Assembly: GCA_012295275.1 (NCBI GenBank)
Contig: CM022679.1
Location: 4,155,879-4,198,378 of the forward strand
From: Chrysomallon squamiferum
Lineage: Eukaryota > Mollusca > Gastropoda > Neomphalida > Peltospiridae
DNA length: 42,500 nt
Direction of reading: 5' to 3'
The notes under the pieces are model-generated. The model did not search any database and was not told the DNA's origin. It saw only the letters and a list, made by a program, of their open reading frames with translations. Position numbers and translations under genes: made by a program. Shown here in pieces: positions 1 through 10,425 of this stretch. Each line of letters begins with the position of its first letter. Position 1 is the first letter of the stretch.

Positions 1-622
<622 letters not shown>

Positions 623-835
623 CATGAACCGAATTTGGCAGTGACCGCTTTGATTAAAAAATGTTAATATCTCTCAGACTATACAATTTATTTTTCATTA
701 TTACCAATCTTACGACCGTTACCGTCACCAACTTAATAACAGCAAAAACGAGAACAAAAACAATCTCATTTTTAGTATCACATTTCCATCTGATATTCTC
801 CAGCGCAATCCTTATTATCTGTACAGAGAATAACA

Positions 836-985
836 CTATAACTTACTTGTGTCGGCTTCACCGGGTTTTGCTCTCACTGACCAAACCCAAGTGTGCAAGT
901 TCCTCAGGAGACGGCCACCAAAGCTTTTAGTGGTAATCGTATTAAGACAGTTCACAGACAGCTTAGCGAGGTCAGCATTCAGCAT
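836..985 (-). other. weak candidate small ORF or exon, minus strand
   Basis: On the minus strand an ATG at 985 opens a 49-codon frame that stops at 836-838. The frame runs into a consensus-like splice donor (CAA followed by GTAAGT, forward 841-849), so it could equally be an exon ending at 847. The block 850-1020 is unique and visibly richer in G+C than its surroundings. The composition is balanced (Trp, Arg, Leu, Asn present) but I recognise no domain. A GTAAGT hexamer is expected about twenty times by chance in a window this size, so the call is weak. Confidence 0.12.
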
Positions 986-1090
986 GCGACTCCTGCAGCA
1001 GCCTAATGTGTATAATTAGTTGTGATGCGTATAAATCTCGGAAGATTATTCAACTCAGGAATATAAGAGTCAAAAAGAAAAGTCAAGTGC

Positions 1091-1113
1091 AAAAAAAAAA
1101 AAAAAAAAAAAAA
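1091..1113. repeat. poly(A) tract
   Basis: Twenty-three consecutive A. It could be a retroposon tail, but no target-site duplication or element body was recognised upstream. Confidence 0.95.
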
Positions 1114-1924
1114 CGTCCATTGTCTAAATACCCAGACGTAATTTGGGCTCTTGTTTTTTCGCTTTCGGTAAATCTTTTTTTATGAAACGTTATAGTATGA
1201 TTAGGGATTAGACTGCGAAGACGATGAGGGATATTTCAGAAATAAATATCCCATTTGTAAGCACAAATGACTCTTCTGTATACTGCATTAGATTAGACAT
1301 CAGCGGGTAAGCAATTACTGCGGCTGGATGTGATGTATTACCAGCGTTCATTTCAAGTTTTATTTCAATATACTGTTTACAAGTTTCGATTGGAAAAAGT
1401 GCAAAAGAAGAAGAGAAACAACAACGATAAAAATTATATTAAAAAAAAAGTTAAAAAGATTCAGAAAAGAAGAATTATAACGAAAAGAAAAAGAAAATGA
1501 AGTAAAAAGAAACAGGAACAAAAAATAAACAGTGAAAACGACAATAAATATTTTGATTAAAAAAGTTATAAACAGAAAGTTAATGGCAGTAGTTAAATGC
1601 TAATGAAATGCTATCGTAGCGAGTTCATATTTCAGTACAATGTATATAAAATTATATATGAGAAACATATATTAGAAACATAATTATATATTGATTGCCT
1701 TCCCATACGAATCCACTAAACAATGGATGATTTTCACAATGGATGTTTTTTTTTTTTAATTAATTAAATTTTTTTATTTTTTGTTGTTGTTATCTGTGAA
1801 ATAAAATCCTGCTCATTTAAATGAAAACAACCTTCTTCACCTTGATTTAAAAATTTACAAACATGAAACAAGAATTTTTTTATTTTACTAAAATGCATTT
1901 AACGGACAATTTCAGCCAAAGTAA
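1114..1924. other. unique AT-rich sequence, no gene seen
   Basis: Purine-rich A/G sequence at about 1390-1560 and a poly-T run at 1746-1757. No frame, RNA gene or repeat family was recognised. Confidence 0.6.
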
Positions 1925-2254
1925 TCAAAACATTACGATTGTCGTAACTCCGTGACACAGACCGACATCTCAACTGAATTAAAAAATAATAAAAACAATA
2001 ATGGTAAAGCTGACACCAAGTCTCTTCCACTAATCGAATTTGACCCTGGCTGTACTCAGACAGTCTGGCCGAACCATCGCAAGATGTTCAGTGGGCCAGG
2101 GAAGATGAAGGACTCATCATATTTGACTAATGGCAATCAAAAGACGCTGACCGTCTTAACTCCAGATGAACAAAGTTCCAATAATGTGAGAAGAATTGGC
2201 GCATTATCACCTAACAGACTGGAAAGAGAGAGGCAGGAGCGAACGTGTTATTAA
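1925..2254 (+). CDS. unrecognised open reading frame, possible exon
   Basis: The frame is open from just after a stop at 1922-1924 to a TAA at 2252-2254. The first in-frame ATG comes only at about 2084; a GTG at 1952 is the only earlier start-like codon, so a coding role would need an upstream exon. The first third is Asn/Lys-rich and tracks A-rich DNA. From about 2010 the DNA becomes G+C-richer and the product looks protein-like: hydrophilic, with Pro, Gly, Trp and Cys, and an Arg/Glu-rich C-terminus ending in Cys-Tyr. No domain, signal peptide or membrane segment is visible. Splice-acceptor candidates upstream have poor pyrimidine tracts, and one close to the ORF start (ending at 1915) would put a stop in frame. 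It may be a terminal exon, a decayed mobile-element fragment or chance. Confidence 0.2.
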   Translation, partial: SKHYDCRNSVTQTDISTELKNNKNNNGKADTKSLPLIEFDPGCTQTVWPNHRKMFSGPGKMKDSSYLTNGNQKTLTVLTPDEQSSNNVRRIGALSPNRLERERQERTCY

Positions 2255-2259
2255 CAGAA

Positions 2260-2810
2260 CAACGAATTCATCGATTTTATAGATTCCTTGATTTTACTTA
2301 TTCGGTAAATTCCATAGATCTGTTTAGATTCGTTGATGTGTTGAATTCTGGAGACGCTGCGGTTTTATGATTTTTTGAAATTTTGATTATGATCTTTCTT
2401 TAACGTTAATAGCATTAAGAATTAATGGATTCTGTGCAAACCATGGGTATATTTTATTATTATTATTATTACTGTTGTTGTTGATATTGTTGTCGTTGTT
2501 GTTATTATTATTTCTTCTATGGATGTCTGGATTCAAGAGTTTCATGGGTTCTTTCACAATAAGGATTCTGTGGATTTTTCGACTCTATGATTATAAGACT
2601 GTGGATTCAACTACGTTATGATTTTCATGTATTCTGTGATGCCGTAGTGTCTCAGTACCATGGATGATGCAGTGAATTCTGAGCATTCCTTGATGTCACG
2701 GATTTTTTTTTTTTTTTATATATTCCGTGATGTTCATCATCTATGAATTACGTGGATTTCTTTGGATATCTATCTTTCCCTGGATTCCTGGCTACTCTGA
2801 GAGTTTAAAA
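2260..2810. repeat. degenerate short-period tandem repeat rich in GATTC/ATTCTGTG words
   Basis: Words such as GGATTCTGTG, GATTCCTTGAT, ATTCTGTGAT and ATTCCGTGATG recur every one to a few dozen bases throughout the block. It is interrupted by a TTA/TTG triplet array (2457-2512) and a poly-T (2703-2717). The pattern fits an old, heavily mutated satellite with a short unit. Confidence 0.5.
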
Positions 2811-3190
2811 AACACAGTTTTGTTATTATGTGTTTGCGTATTACTGGAACCAGCGGTTCCTGGAACATCACACCAAATCAATTATCTACACCACAGTGTA
2901 TGTTGACAGGACCAGATACTTCCTTTGAGAAATTGATGAGGGATCAGAAAGGTTGCAGTTCTTCAGTATCAATATGCTCTTTATGTTATAAATTGTATGA
3001 AAAAAAAAGAAAACCATTGCTAGCCTGATAACTAACAGATTAAGAACTGTATAATATATGCTTAAGATAACAAACATGTACAAACGCGTGTTATTAGATA
3101 CCACGCACATGCACATACAGACATAATAAATGAAGCGTGAAACATTCATCACTGTGGACTGTTTTGTAGATAACAGTATCTGTGAATGTT
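2811..3190. other. unique sequence, no gene seen
   Basis: Contains an open plus-strand frame of 66 codons (2828-3028) with no recognisable features, and AT-rich sequence to 3190. Confidence 0.5.
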
Positions 3191-3196
3191 TTGTAA

Positions 3197-3447
3197 TAAA
3201 TAAATAAATGAAGAAAGAAAGAAAGAAATTAATTGAAAATAAAAAAAATAAAAAAATAAAAGAAAGAAAGAAAGTAGTCAAATAAATAAATTAAGCAGTA
3301 CAAAACAAAACGATCAAAAGAAACAAACAAGTAAATACATAATTCAAAAAAAAAAAAAAAAAAATTATAAATTATAAAAAGAAAAACCAAAACGGTAAAT
3401 CTAGAAACCGATTTAAAGAATGAATGGTGTTTTTTTTTTTTTTTTTT
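3197..3447. repeat. A-rich low-complexity block with GAAA and AAAT units and homopolymers
   Basis: AAAT units at about 3197-3210, GAAA units at 3212-3228 and 3260-3275, poly-A at 3346-3364 and poly-T at 3430-3447. The hydrophobic Phe/Leu/Ile frames on the minus strand are translations of this block. Confidence 0.9.
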
Positions 3448-3599
3448 GCACGATATCAAACTCTGGCTGGAATTAGAAAATGTTATTACTCCCCAAGCGA
3501 TTTAACAGTCGATGAGATCTATAAACGAACAAATGAATGAGCTAATGAAAGAAGAAACGAAAGAATGAGGGAACAAAGAAACAAATGAGCCACGGAACA

Positions 3600-3638
3600 A
3601 ATGAATGAATGAATCTGAAAAAAAAAAAAAAAAAAAAA
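3600..3638. repeat. (ATGA)n followed by poly(A)
   Basis: Four ATGA units and then 21 consecutive A (3618-3638). Confidence 0.95.
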
Positions 3639-3639
3639 T

Positions 3640-3905
3640 GTAACCGTTTTATAAAGATTTAGTAAAACACCTGTTGACAGGAGAAAGAATAAATCGTGAC
3701 ACTTAACCCGAAATCATTTTAATTATCGATCAGGAAGTGAAACGATTGATTCGATTCATTCAATAGACATGCGCATTGTTGACAACATCCATAAATCAAT
3801 TTTCGCGCAGAACGATTTCGTTTCACTCCGATACTTGAAGGAAAAAACGACGTAGGCGCTGGAGATGTTGTTAACACCTATTTCAAACACAAGTGACCAG
3901 TTCCA
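3640..3905. promoter_or_regulatory. unique block with a PBX-HOX-type site, possible enhancer
   Basis: A homopolymer-poor unique stretch. It holds CCATAAATCA at 3789-3798, the reverse complement of the PBX-HOX consensus TGATTTATGG, and several other ATTGATT/ATCGAT words nearby. Function is inferred from motif content only. Confidence 0.2.
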
Positions 3906-4137
3906 GTAATGATGTACACAGAGAGAAGAAAGAAAAAGAATAATATGTCTTACTTAGATAACAACAGAAAAGAAGATCAGTTTATTGTGATGAATTGTGT
4001 TTTGATCTTAGTAGTATTAGTTTACAGTAGAAAGCCGATTTTACCAGTTTGTTATTTCAGAAACGTGAGTACTTTAAGAAATATAAAAATAAATTTAACA
4101 GCAAAATGAAAATGGTCCTCTGAAAGGTAAAGTTTGG

Positions 4138-4330
4138 GTACGATATAAATAAATATATAGAGAAACAGATAAATAGATAGATAGACAAACAGACAGACAT
4201 CAAATAAACAGAGGGACAGAGACAGACATATATATGAATATAGGTAGATAAAAGCATGAGAGAAAAGCATGATAAATACATAAATACTGATTATCAGATT
4301 GATAAACAAACAAATAAAGAGATGAGTGCA
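4138..4330. repeat. degenerate GATA/GACA/AAAT tetranucleotide array
   Basis: Interspersed GATA, GACA, AAAT and AACA units with no long pure run. Minus-strand frames through it encode Leu/Ile/Tyr-rich low-complexity sequence only. Confidence 0.85.
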
Positions 4331-4737
4331 TATGTATGTGTATATTCTTTAATATAAAAATCTCGAATAACAGTTATTTTTCTCTATTTTTCCCCACAAT
4401 TGTTGGAGAACCCTGTAACCTATATCCTGCCTATTTACTGAGCGTCCACCTCTGAGGATTAAAAAAAAAATTATTGATTGGTAATTAGAAAAAATAAGAC
4501 AGATATATCTGCCTGCTTAAATATTGAAAGAATAATAACATTTGCTTATATACACAATATGAGATTACTGATCTATATATGATCGATGTTTCCTTAGGTT
4601 AAAGTACTTTTATCCGGAGGGAAATAAAAACAGGATATAAAAAAAGAAAAAAGGAGGAAAACAATCATTTGTTTCACACACAACAATTTCAATGAATAAT
4701 AGGTTTGTGAAAAATGTATTAAATTCACAGTTTCATT
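4331..4737. other. unique AT-rich sequence, no gene seen
   Basis: No frame or RNA gene was recognised. A short A-rich stretch lies at 4630-4660. Confidence 0.6.
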
Positions 4738-4768
4738 TTATTCATTCATTCATTCATTCATTTATTTG
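4738..4768. repeat. (ATTC)n/(ATTT)n short array
   Basis: About six ATTC-type units, ending in ATTTATTTG. Confidence 0.9.
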
Positions 4769-4822
4769 TTTCATTCTTTTTTCTATCGTTTATTCTCTGT
4801 TTGTTCTCTCTCACAGTCACCA

Positions 4823-4825
<3 letters not shown>

Positions 4826-4884
<59 letters not shown>
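4826..4884. repeat. (AC)n microsatellite
   Basis: A pure AC array of 59 bases that runs directly into TATATATA. It produces Thr/His repeat frames on the plus strand. Confidence 0.98.
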
Positions 4885-4892
<8 letters not shown>

Positions 4893-4899
4893 CACGTTT

Positions 4900-5625
4900 A
4901 TACGTGATTATCAGAGAAAAAACCGTCTTCCAACTTCCCATGGAAGGGAATTCTTCAACCGTCGTTGGAACAGGAAAAAAAAAAAACTAGCGTACGGAGA
5001 ATGATTTCTTCACCAACCACCATCGATTAACGATAACCACCCAAATACACAAATACACGGGGATTATAAAAATAATGATAACGGAGTATGATTATTCATT
5101 ACGAAAATACTATTACAACGACCGCAATGAGGTTGGTAACAAGAAATGTTCTAATCGTGGCGATCATTATGGAGATTATCATTCGTGACGTAAATGATAT
5201 GGTTCGGCCTTTTATCAATGAAACACAGAACTAAAATATTCCGTTCACGATGATTTAAAATGATTGGCGAATAAATGATGTAATGATGAATATGCTGATG
5301 ATTATAATAATGATGATGATGATGACGACAGAACAAGAATATCTGTATGACCTTGACACTGGCTCATTCACGTATCATGGACTAACACATTTCACAAATC
5401 GATCAGTCATTGTCATTGTGATGCCATAAACGGTCCATTTCTGGCTTCAGGTTCAGCCAATGAAGTCAGGTGCCACTTACAATTGTTCATCGATTTTCAC
5501 CGAAAACGAAGGAATTAGGTTCCGTATAGATCCATTCTTTATTTGTCTGTGATCTAAGCCAGAGACAGAATTTTTAAGGTGTCAGATAGCTAATGACACA
5601 ATCCAATAACGGATCTGACGTAATG
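4900..5625. other. unique sequence with scattered GAT triplets
   Basis: Non-repetitive apart from an ATG/ATT-type triplet cluster at 5275-5325. No gene was recognised. Around 5340-5580 the sequence is less AT-biased than its neighbours, with no clear motif. Confidence 0.5.
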
Positions 5626-5629
5626 AACT

Positions 5630-5723
5630 TCGCGCGCGCACACAGACAAACACACACACACACACAGGCACGCTCACAGACACACGCACACGCAGAGGCA
5701 CGCACACAGACACACACACACAG
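5630..5723. repeat. imperfect CG/CA alternating purine-pyrimidine repeat
   Basis: Begins with CGCGCGCGCACACA and continues as an imperfect CA array with interspersed GA, GC and AA dinucleotides. Confidence 0.95.
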
Positions 5724-5824
5724 TTTGTGTCTGTTTTACACAAGATAAAGATATATTTTAAATTAATGGATGTACAAAATGTGCTTACTTTCTGCATATT
5801 CTTCTATATTCATGCATGTAGCTA

Positions 5825-5919
5825 ACTGCATATGTATATATGTGTGTATATATATATTTGTATATAAGCATGTATGTGCATATATGTATATATATTTATG
5901 TATCTATATGTATGTATAC

Positions 5920-5965
<46 letters not shown>

Positions 5966-5985
5966 GTGGGTGTGTATATAGATAG
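5825..5985. repeat. TA/TG/GTAT compound repeat
   Basis: Alternating TATG, TATA and TGTG blocks, including pure TA runs and a (TG)n core at about 5936-5951. Confidence 0.95.
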
Positions 5986-6039
5986 ATAAATGTACGTCTA
6001 TATTTGTCTATTGTTTTTTTTAATGTACATTTACATGGA

Positions 6040-6500
6040 GATAACGACTGCAAGTTTACTTGTTAGATCAATGATCCTGTCAGACGTCTTGCAGCTAATT
6101 ATAGAAACAAGTGATCTTCACCCATTAGCCGGCGAGCACAAGGCGAGCTAGATCAAGCAAAATGTGTCGAATCATTAATATTTTATCACTCTTATTTCGA
6201 GTGAAACGTCTGCTAGCATCGTCTGTTGACACGTGCGGACGACACCAGACCAGAAACCAATAGAGTTTAACTCAATAACCCACACACCGAAATGAAGCGA
6301 CTCAATTATGGCAATAAGTGGCGGTGTCAGCACTGCACAGGTTATGCAATTCGCTTGCAATTTGGCAAAGTCTGGGCTGGTTTTCAGTTTTGGCAGCGTC
6401 GTCGTCTCTCTCTCTGTGTGAACGTTACGTAGCCGAAATTGTGTTGGTGGTCGTGTTACAGACGCCAACGTAACACGTAACTCGGTAATGAAGAATTCAG
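6040..6500. promoter_or_regulatory. G+C-richer unique island, possible conserved non-coding element
   Basis: A complex stretch without homopolymers, strikingly different from the flanking microsatellites. It contains an E-box CACGTG at about 6230-6235. A minus-strand frame (6175-6468) spans it but has no recognised domain. It could be an enhancer, an old mobile-element fragment or an unrecognised exon. Confidence 0.25.
6164..6232 (+). ncRNA. hammerhead-ribozyme-like fold, core not intact
   Basis: The arrangement resembles a type I hammerhead. GTGTCGA (6164-6170) pairs with TTGACAC (6226-6232) as stem I. ACTC (6188-6191) pairs with GAGT (6199-6202) as stem II, followed directly by GAAA (6203-6206). 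ACG (6206-6208) pairs with CGT (6220-6222) as stem III, closed by a GUC-type cleavage triplet ending at 6223. The CUGANGA core expected before stem II is absent: the sequence there is TTTTATC with extra bases. If real it is a dead relic. It was found by looking for this fold, so coincidence is likely. Confidence 0.1.
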
Positions 6501-6582
6501 TTCTGGTAAACTAATGTCACCTGATGCAACAAATGACGGGAATTTGATATCTGACCCGGGTCATTCTGTGTAACAGTGCTGT

Positions 6583-6905
6583 TTATAGCAACATTCGTGG
6601 TGAAAAGTGTACTGGAACTTTTATTAGCATTTAAATATGAAGCAACATTAGGATGAAATATCTCCATAAACCTCCTGAAACAGTCACTAATATTAAAATG
6701 TTTTCCCAAGATTAAACTCTTCTTGGTACTTAAATATCATGCAACATTCAGGATGAAATATTGCATTAACCCTCTCCTGTAACTGTTACTAATTTCAAAA
6801 TGTTCAACATTATCCAGGATTGCACATTCAGAACAAGATTCTGCATTGACCCGTCCAGCAACTGTTACTGTTTTCTAAATATTTAGCAACATTCGAGACT
6901 GCGTT
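6583..6905 (+). repeat. diverged tandem repeat with GCAACATTCAGGATGAAAT core
   Basis: The core occurs at about 6640 and 6740 in copies matching over some 80 bases at a 99-base offset (TTAAATAT, the core, then ACTRTTACTAAT and AAAATGTT). A third, more decayed copy starts near 6820, and partial cores (AGCAACATTCG) sit at 6588 and 6885. A minus-strand frame (6497-6709) is a by-product. Confidence 0.7.
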
Positions 6906-7079
6906 TGTGCGTTTAAGAAATGGGCTGCAAGACTACATTTTGAGAGAACGCCCGAGGCACGTTAGTTCGCAGGATCTAGACTCCTCGGCGCACTTATTAG
7001 GTTACGTATTATGTGACCGTTGAAACCAAATTTTTCTCGTTTTTAAATCGATAGCAATAGTCGATGGAGTGTGGCAGCT

Positions 7080-8040
7080 GTTTTTCTGTAAGTGTATGAC
7101 TACAGTAATGTGGGAATATACTCATACATATTTAATTTTGTTACTAGCAATTTCCCACCTTCTCATAACACTGTAAGGAGTTTGAATAGTGACGTAGAAA
7201 CACAGTCTGTTATAATAGACGTTTCTAGGGCACCATTCGTGTTAAACGAAACGTCTTGCAATGAAACAGCAAAATCGTTTGATTTGTTAAATAAAAATGT
7301 ATAATATTATATTAACAAATATGAAATATGAAATTTAGCTATTATTATTATGATTATTATTATTGTTGCTGTTGTTGTTGTTGTTGTTGTATTATGTAAT
7401 ATTAAATGATATGATATCAAAATGTGGGATTTAAAAAACGAATCTTTTACTTGTAACATCAAACTATATCATATCTGTAATCCATTTATAACGAGGAACT
7501 ACACCTTATCTGCCACATTATGTCATTTAATTATCTATTCTATCTCCATATCCTGCATTAATTTTCTGTATAACTACTCCAAGCATTCAAGTTTCTGACC
7601 ATTTTTATTTTTATTTTATTTTTTTATGCAGGACCCTTATCTATGGCTACTCGAAGAATTCAGCTTTCTATCTATTCATTTTATGAGTACTGATATATAT
7701 TTATTCATCACTCTTTAATCTATCGCCAGTTTTGTTCTAAGGGAATGACACATTCAGTGCACAGAAAGCATGTCAAGAAGCTCTTTCTCCGCTCGCAAAC
7801 ACACTCGAAGTCTTACGCCATCAGAATCGTGTTGTTTTAGCAGATCAATACGACGTTCTTCAACAAGCACGTTGTCGTGAAGAGGAGGCCTTGAAGAAGC
7901 ACCTCAACGCAAGTCAATACGTTAAGTAGTTTGGCGAACGATGTCTGAGGAACATCTTTTAACAGTCGTGGAAAATCGCCCCGGATAACGGATGTATACA
8001 TACATGCGCATCATCTCCCGTTCGGATATTTATGGAAGAG
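7080..8040. other. mostly unique sequence, no gene seen
   Basis: Contains a TTA/TTG triplet array at 7339-7391. Otherwise AT-rich unique DNA, with a less AT-biased part at 7740-8040. The plus frame 7092-7304 has no recognised features. Confidence 0.5.
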
Positions 8041-8052
8041 ACGCGAGTTGGA

Positions 8053-8084
8053 TTTTTTTTTCTTTTTTTTCTTTTCTTTCTTGT
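8053..8084. repeat. T/C-rich tract
   Basis: Poly-T with C interruptions. Confidence 0.9.
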
Positions 8085-8329
8085 CGTTAACGATTGAAAG
8101 ACCCACAGAAAGCTGCAGTCCTGCGTTTTCCATCAAAGTGTGAAATGATTTTACGGAACGATTAAGTAGTAAATCAACAGTATTTTGTTTGAGATTTTTT
8201 ATTTTTTATTTTTAAAGTCAAAAGGCTTTAGAACCACAGGAAAGTATAGTGAAATAAAAAGAAAACAAAGAAAAGAAGATACAAAGACATTATGGAGAAA
8301 GAATTTGTTAATGGACTAAATAGCTATAG

Positions 8330-8367
8330 AATTTATGTATGTATAAATATACGTATGTGTTTGTGTG

Positions 8368-8398
<31 letters not shown>

Positions 8399-8409
8399 AT
8401 ATATATGTT
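8330..8409. repeat. (ATGT)n tetranucleotide repeat
   Basis: Imperfect GTAT/TGTG lead-in, then about seven pure ATGT units (8372-8398) and a TA tail. Confidence 0.95.
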
Positions 8410-8738
8410 TGAACAAACTAACTTCAGGACAAAATAAGCGCTGATTTTGAAGTGGGTATTGTAAAAGAAAAGATACAAAAACAAACAGGTTGTATATCGA
8501 AATCCTTTGACATGAATAAAATGCTGAACGGAAAAGAGATGAAAGACTATTAGGGGTGGGACAAGGATAAAAGTATTTGAAAACTGCATGAACGTTGTTT
8601 TAACAACACTTAATGATGTTAGTTATTTAAAAACACTTAGAACTCTTTTCACCAACGAAAAATACAAGATTCATTAAGTGCAGAGAAATAATTGGTCTGC
8701 TAATCGTTAAATTGATCTGAACACGTGATTGCTTCTTT

Positions 8739-8751
8739 GTGTGTGTGTGAA

Positions 8752-8787
<36 letters not shown>

Positions 8788-8788
8788 T
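8739..8788. repeat. (GT)n followed by (GA)n
   Basis: GTGTGTGTGTG, then an imperfect GA array of about 38 bases. Confidence 0.95.
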
Positions 8789-8902
8789 AATGTGCAAATA
8801 TATTTTTAAAGTACAAGAATTATTGAATACATATACGTATATACACATTCATGTCTCATGATATCTACGTATGTTGACATCAAGTTATTTGGTCTAAGGG
8901 CA

Positions 8903-8939
8903 CCAAAAATAATCCAGTCTTTATCACTATTATTTTTGG
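8903..8939. repeat. 11-bp inverted repeat
   Basis: CCAAAAATAAT at 8903-8913 is the exact reverse complement of ATTATTTTTGG at 8929-8939. The adjoining CCAGTC (8914-8919) also has its reverse complement GACTGG at 8939-8944, on the outside of the hairpin, so the two pairings interlock. Confidence 0.6.
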
Positions 8940-9070
8940 ACTGGATCTGATCAAGTCTGTATCATAATGCAGATCGTTGTTCTCTGTGGGAAAATGCATA
9001 GGGAAGATCTGTTATTTCTAATCGATATGCATAATGCATAGTCTTTAATTTAATCACAACAGTTTTCAAT

Positions 9071-9136
9071 ATCTTTATGAAATAACCTCACAACCATTAT
9101 TGTTAAAATAATTTGATTAAAATATTTCATAAAGAT
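9071..9136. repeat. perfect 14-bp inverted repeat
   Basis: ATCTTTATGAAATA at 9071-9084 and its exact reverse complement TATTTCATAAAGAT at 9123-9136 flank a 38-base AT-rich spacer. It could form a hairpin or be a residue of a small foldback element. No target-site duplication was seen. Confidence 0.7.
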
Positions 9137-9718
9137 TTCTTCGCTGATGTCTTTGTTGATTTTAACGACTTGCATTCATGTCAAGGTCAGGGGGTTGCGC
9201 CCACGAAACACTTGCCCGAACATAAATTCGACTGAAACACGCCAAACTCATCATTCAGTGGAAGTGATTCATTTCAGATCTCTTCTTTGTACACTCGTAG
9301 CGCAGAACGGCCGCAGAATGCAATATCGCTGTAACGATTTCGCATGAAACGTCAAATTACAGATGGAACCTTAGGCAAAGCAACACAGAGATAATTGAGA
9401 AAATTACAAAGCCCCCATCAGAAGCGTCTGGCTGTTAATTATTCGTAGAGCCTTCGTTGGATTCGAGAGGACGGGGGAAAATGTCTGCCTCGACTAAATT
9501 GCTGTTTACTAATGACATATCTCAGTATTCTTGATCCGCGGCCATTTCGCTATGTGCTAACATGCTCCAGGCCATCATGCATTGATTGATTGATTCTTGC
9601 AGTTATTAGATGATCCTTTTTGTCTCTGTATCTGATTTTTTTGTTGAAATAGTAAACTGAGACATTCTTGACAGAACTAATGATTAAATTCATACACGCT
9701 TGTTGTGTTGTCATTGTT
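9137..9718. other. unique sequence, no gene seen
   Basis: Less AT-biased than average at 9170-9590. The plus frame 9147-9347 has no recognised features. Confidence 0.5.
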
Positions 9719-9800
9719 ATTATTCTTTTCGTCTTCTTCTTCTTCTTCTTCTTACAGTTGTTGTAGTTTTATTTATTATTATTATTATTATTATTTTTAT
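9719..9800. repeat. CTT and TTA triplet array
   Basis: TTCTTCTTCTTCTTCTT at about 9734-9752, followed after a short gap by TTATTATTATTA at 9772-9800. This accounts for Arg and Ile runs in the minus-strand frame 9720-10073. Confidence 0.95.
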
Positions 9801-10394
9801 TATATTTTTAATGCCATATGAATAGATCATGTACCTTATTTGTTTGTTTGTTACTGAAATTGTATAACAGTTATAATATATCATATTACAACCTTCTGTT
9901 TCATCATCATCATCAAAAATATAATCGTCAGTTACTAAAATTATATCAACAAGAATATTAGTAGAAAGGAAAACCGCTGTAAATAAAGAAGTAAAAACAA
10001 CAACAATAAAATAACGTAACTCATTTTTAACTAATCTATTATGTGGACCATTATCGGGATCATACATTACCATGCAACATTATGCTGCAATGTTTATGTA
10101 GAACATAAACAAATACATAAAACAAACGTCGCATTGAATCGACAACAGAAGCAAAATCATGACATGAAGATTTTTTAACAGCTCATTACTGTCATCATCA
10201 CAGACATGAGATCTCTCAGCAAAAGCAACAGTCGTGTAACTGAATTTGACAGCAGCATCACGAACAACGTAGAATTACGACGTATGGATCATGCAGTGAG
10301 CATCAAATTCATCATCAACATCACCAATTACAACAGCATGATACTCCCCCCACTGAACTTGAAATTAGCAAAACGAAGACGAGTAAATATTTAA
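9801..10394. other. AT-rich sequence with ATC/CAT triplets, no gene seen
   Basis: Scattered CATCAT words (9903-9914 and beyond) and no supportable gene. The plus frame 10206-10394 is Asn/Ser-rich and unrecognised. Confidence 0.5.
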
Positions 10395-10398
10395 TGTA

Positions 10399-10425
10399 GT
10401 CATCATCATCATCATCATCATCATT
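10399..10425. repeat. (CAT)n triplet array
   Basis: About nine CAT/ATC units. A second cluster of the same triplet lies at 10558-10612. Confidence 0.95.

Noticed and set aside
3736-3827. 10-bp inverted repeat AGTGAAACGA/TCGTTTCACT flanking the PBX-HOX site
   Set aside because: At 72-base separation a 10-bp match is expected several times by chance in this window.
4692-5004. Thr-His repeat frames
   Set aside because: Translation of the (AC)n array at 4826-4884; the same applies to frames over the arrays at 19607-19863.
6497-6709. 70-codon minus-strand frame
   Set aside because: It lies over the diverged tandem repeat and shows no protein features.
7219-7256. Perfect 9-bp inverted repeat AGACGTTTC/GAAACGTCT that looked like a hammerhead ribozyme
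   Set aside because: The 20-odd bases between the arms are too few for stem I, the CUGANGA box and stem II, and no CUGANGA is present.
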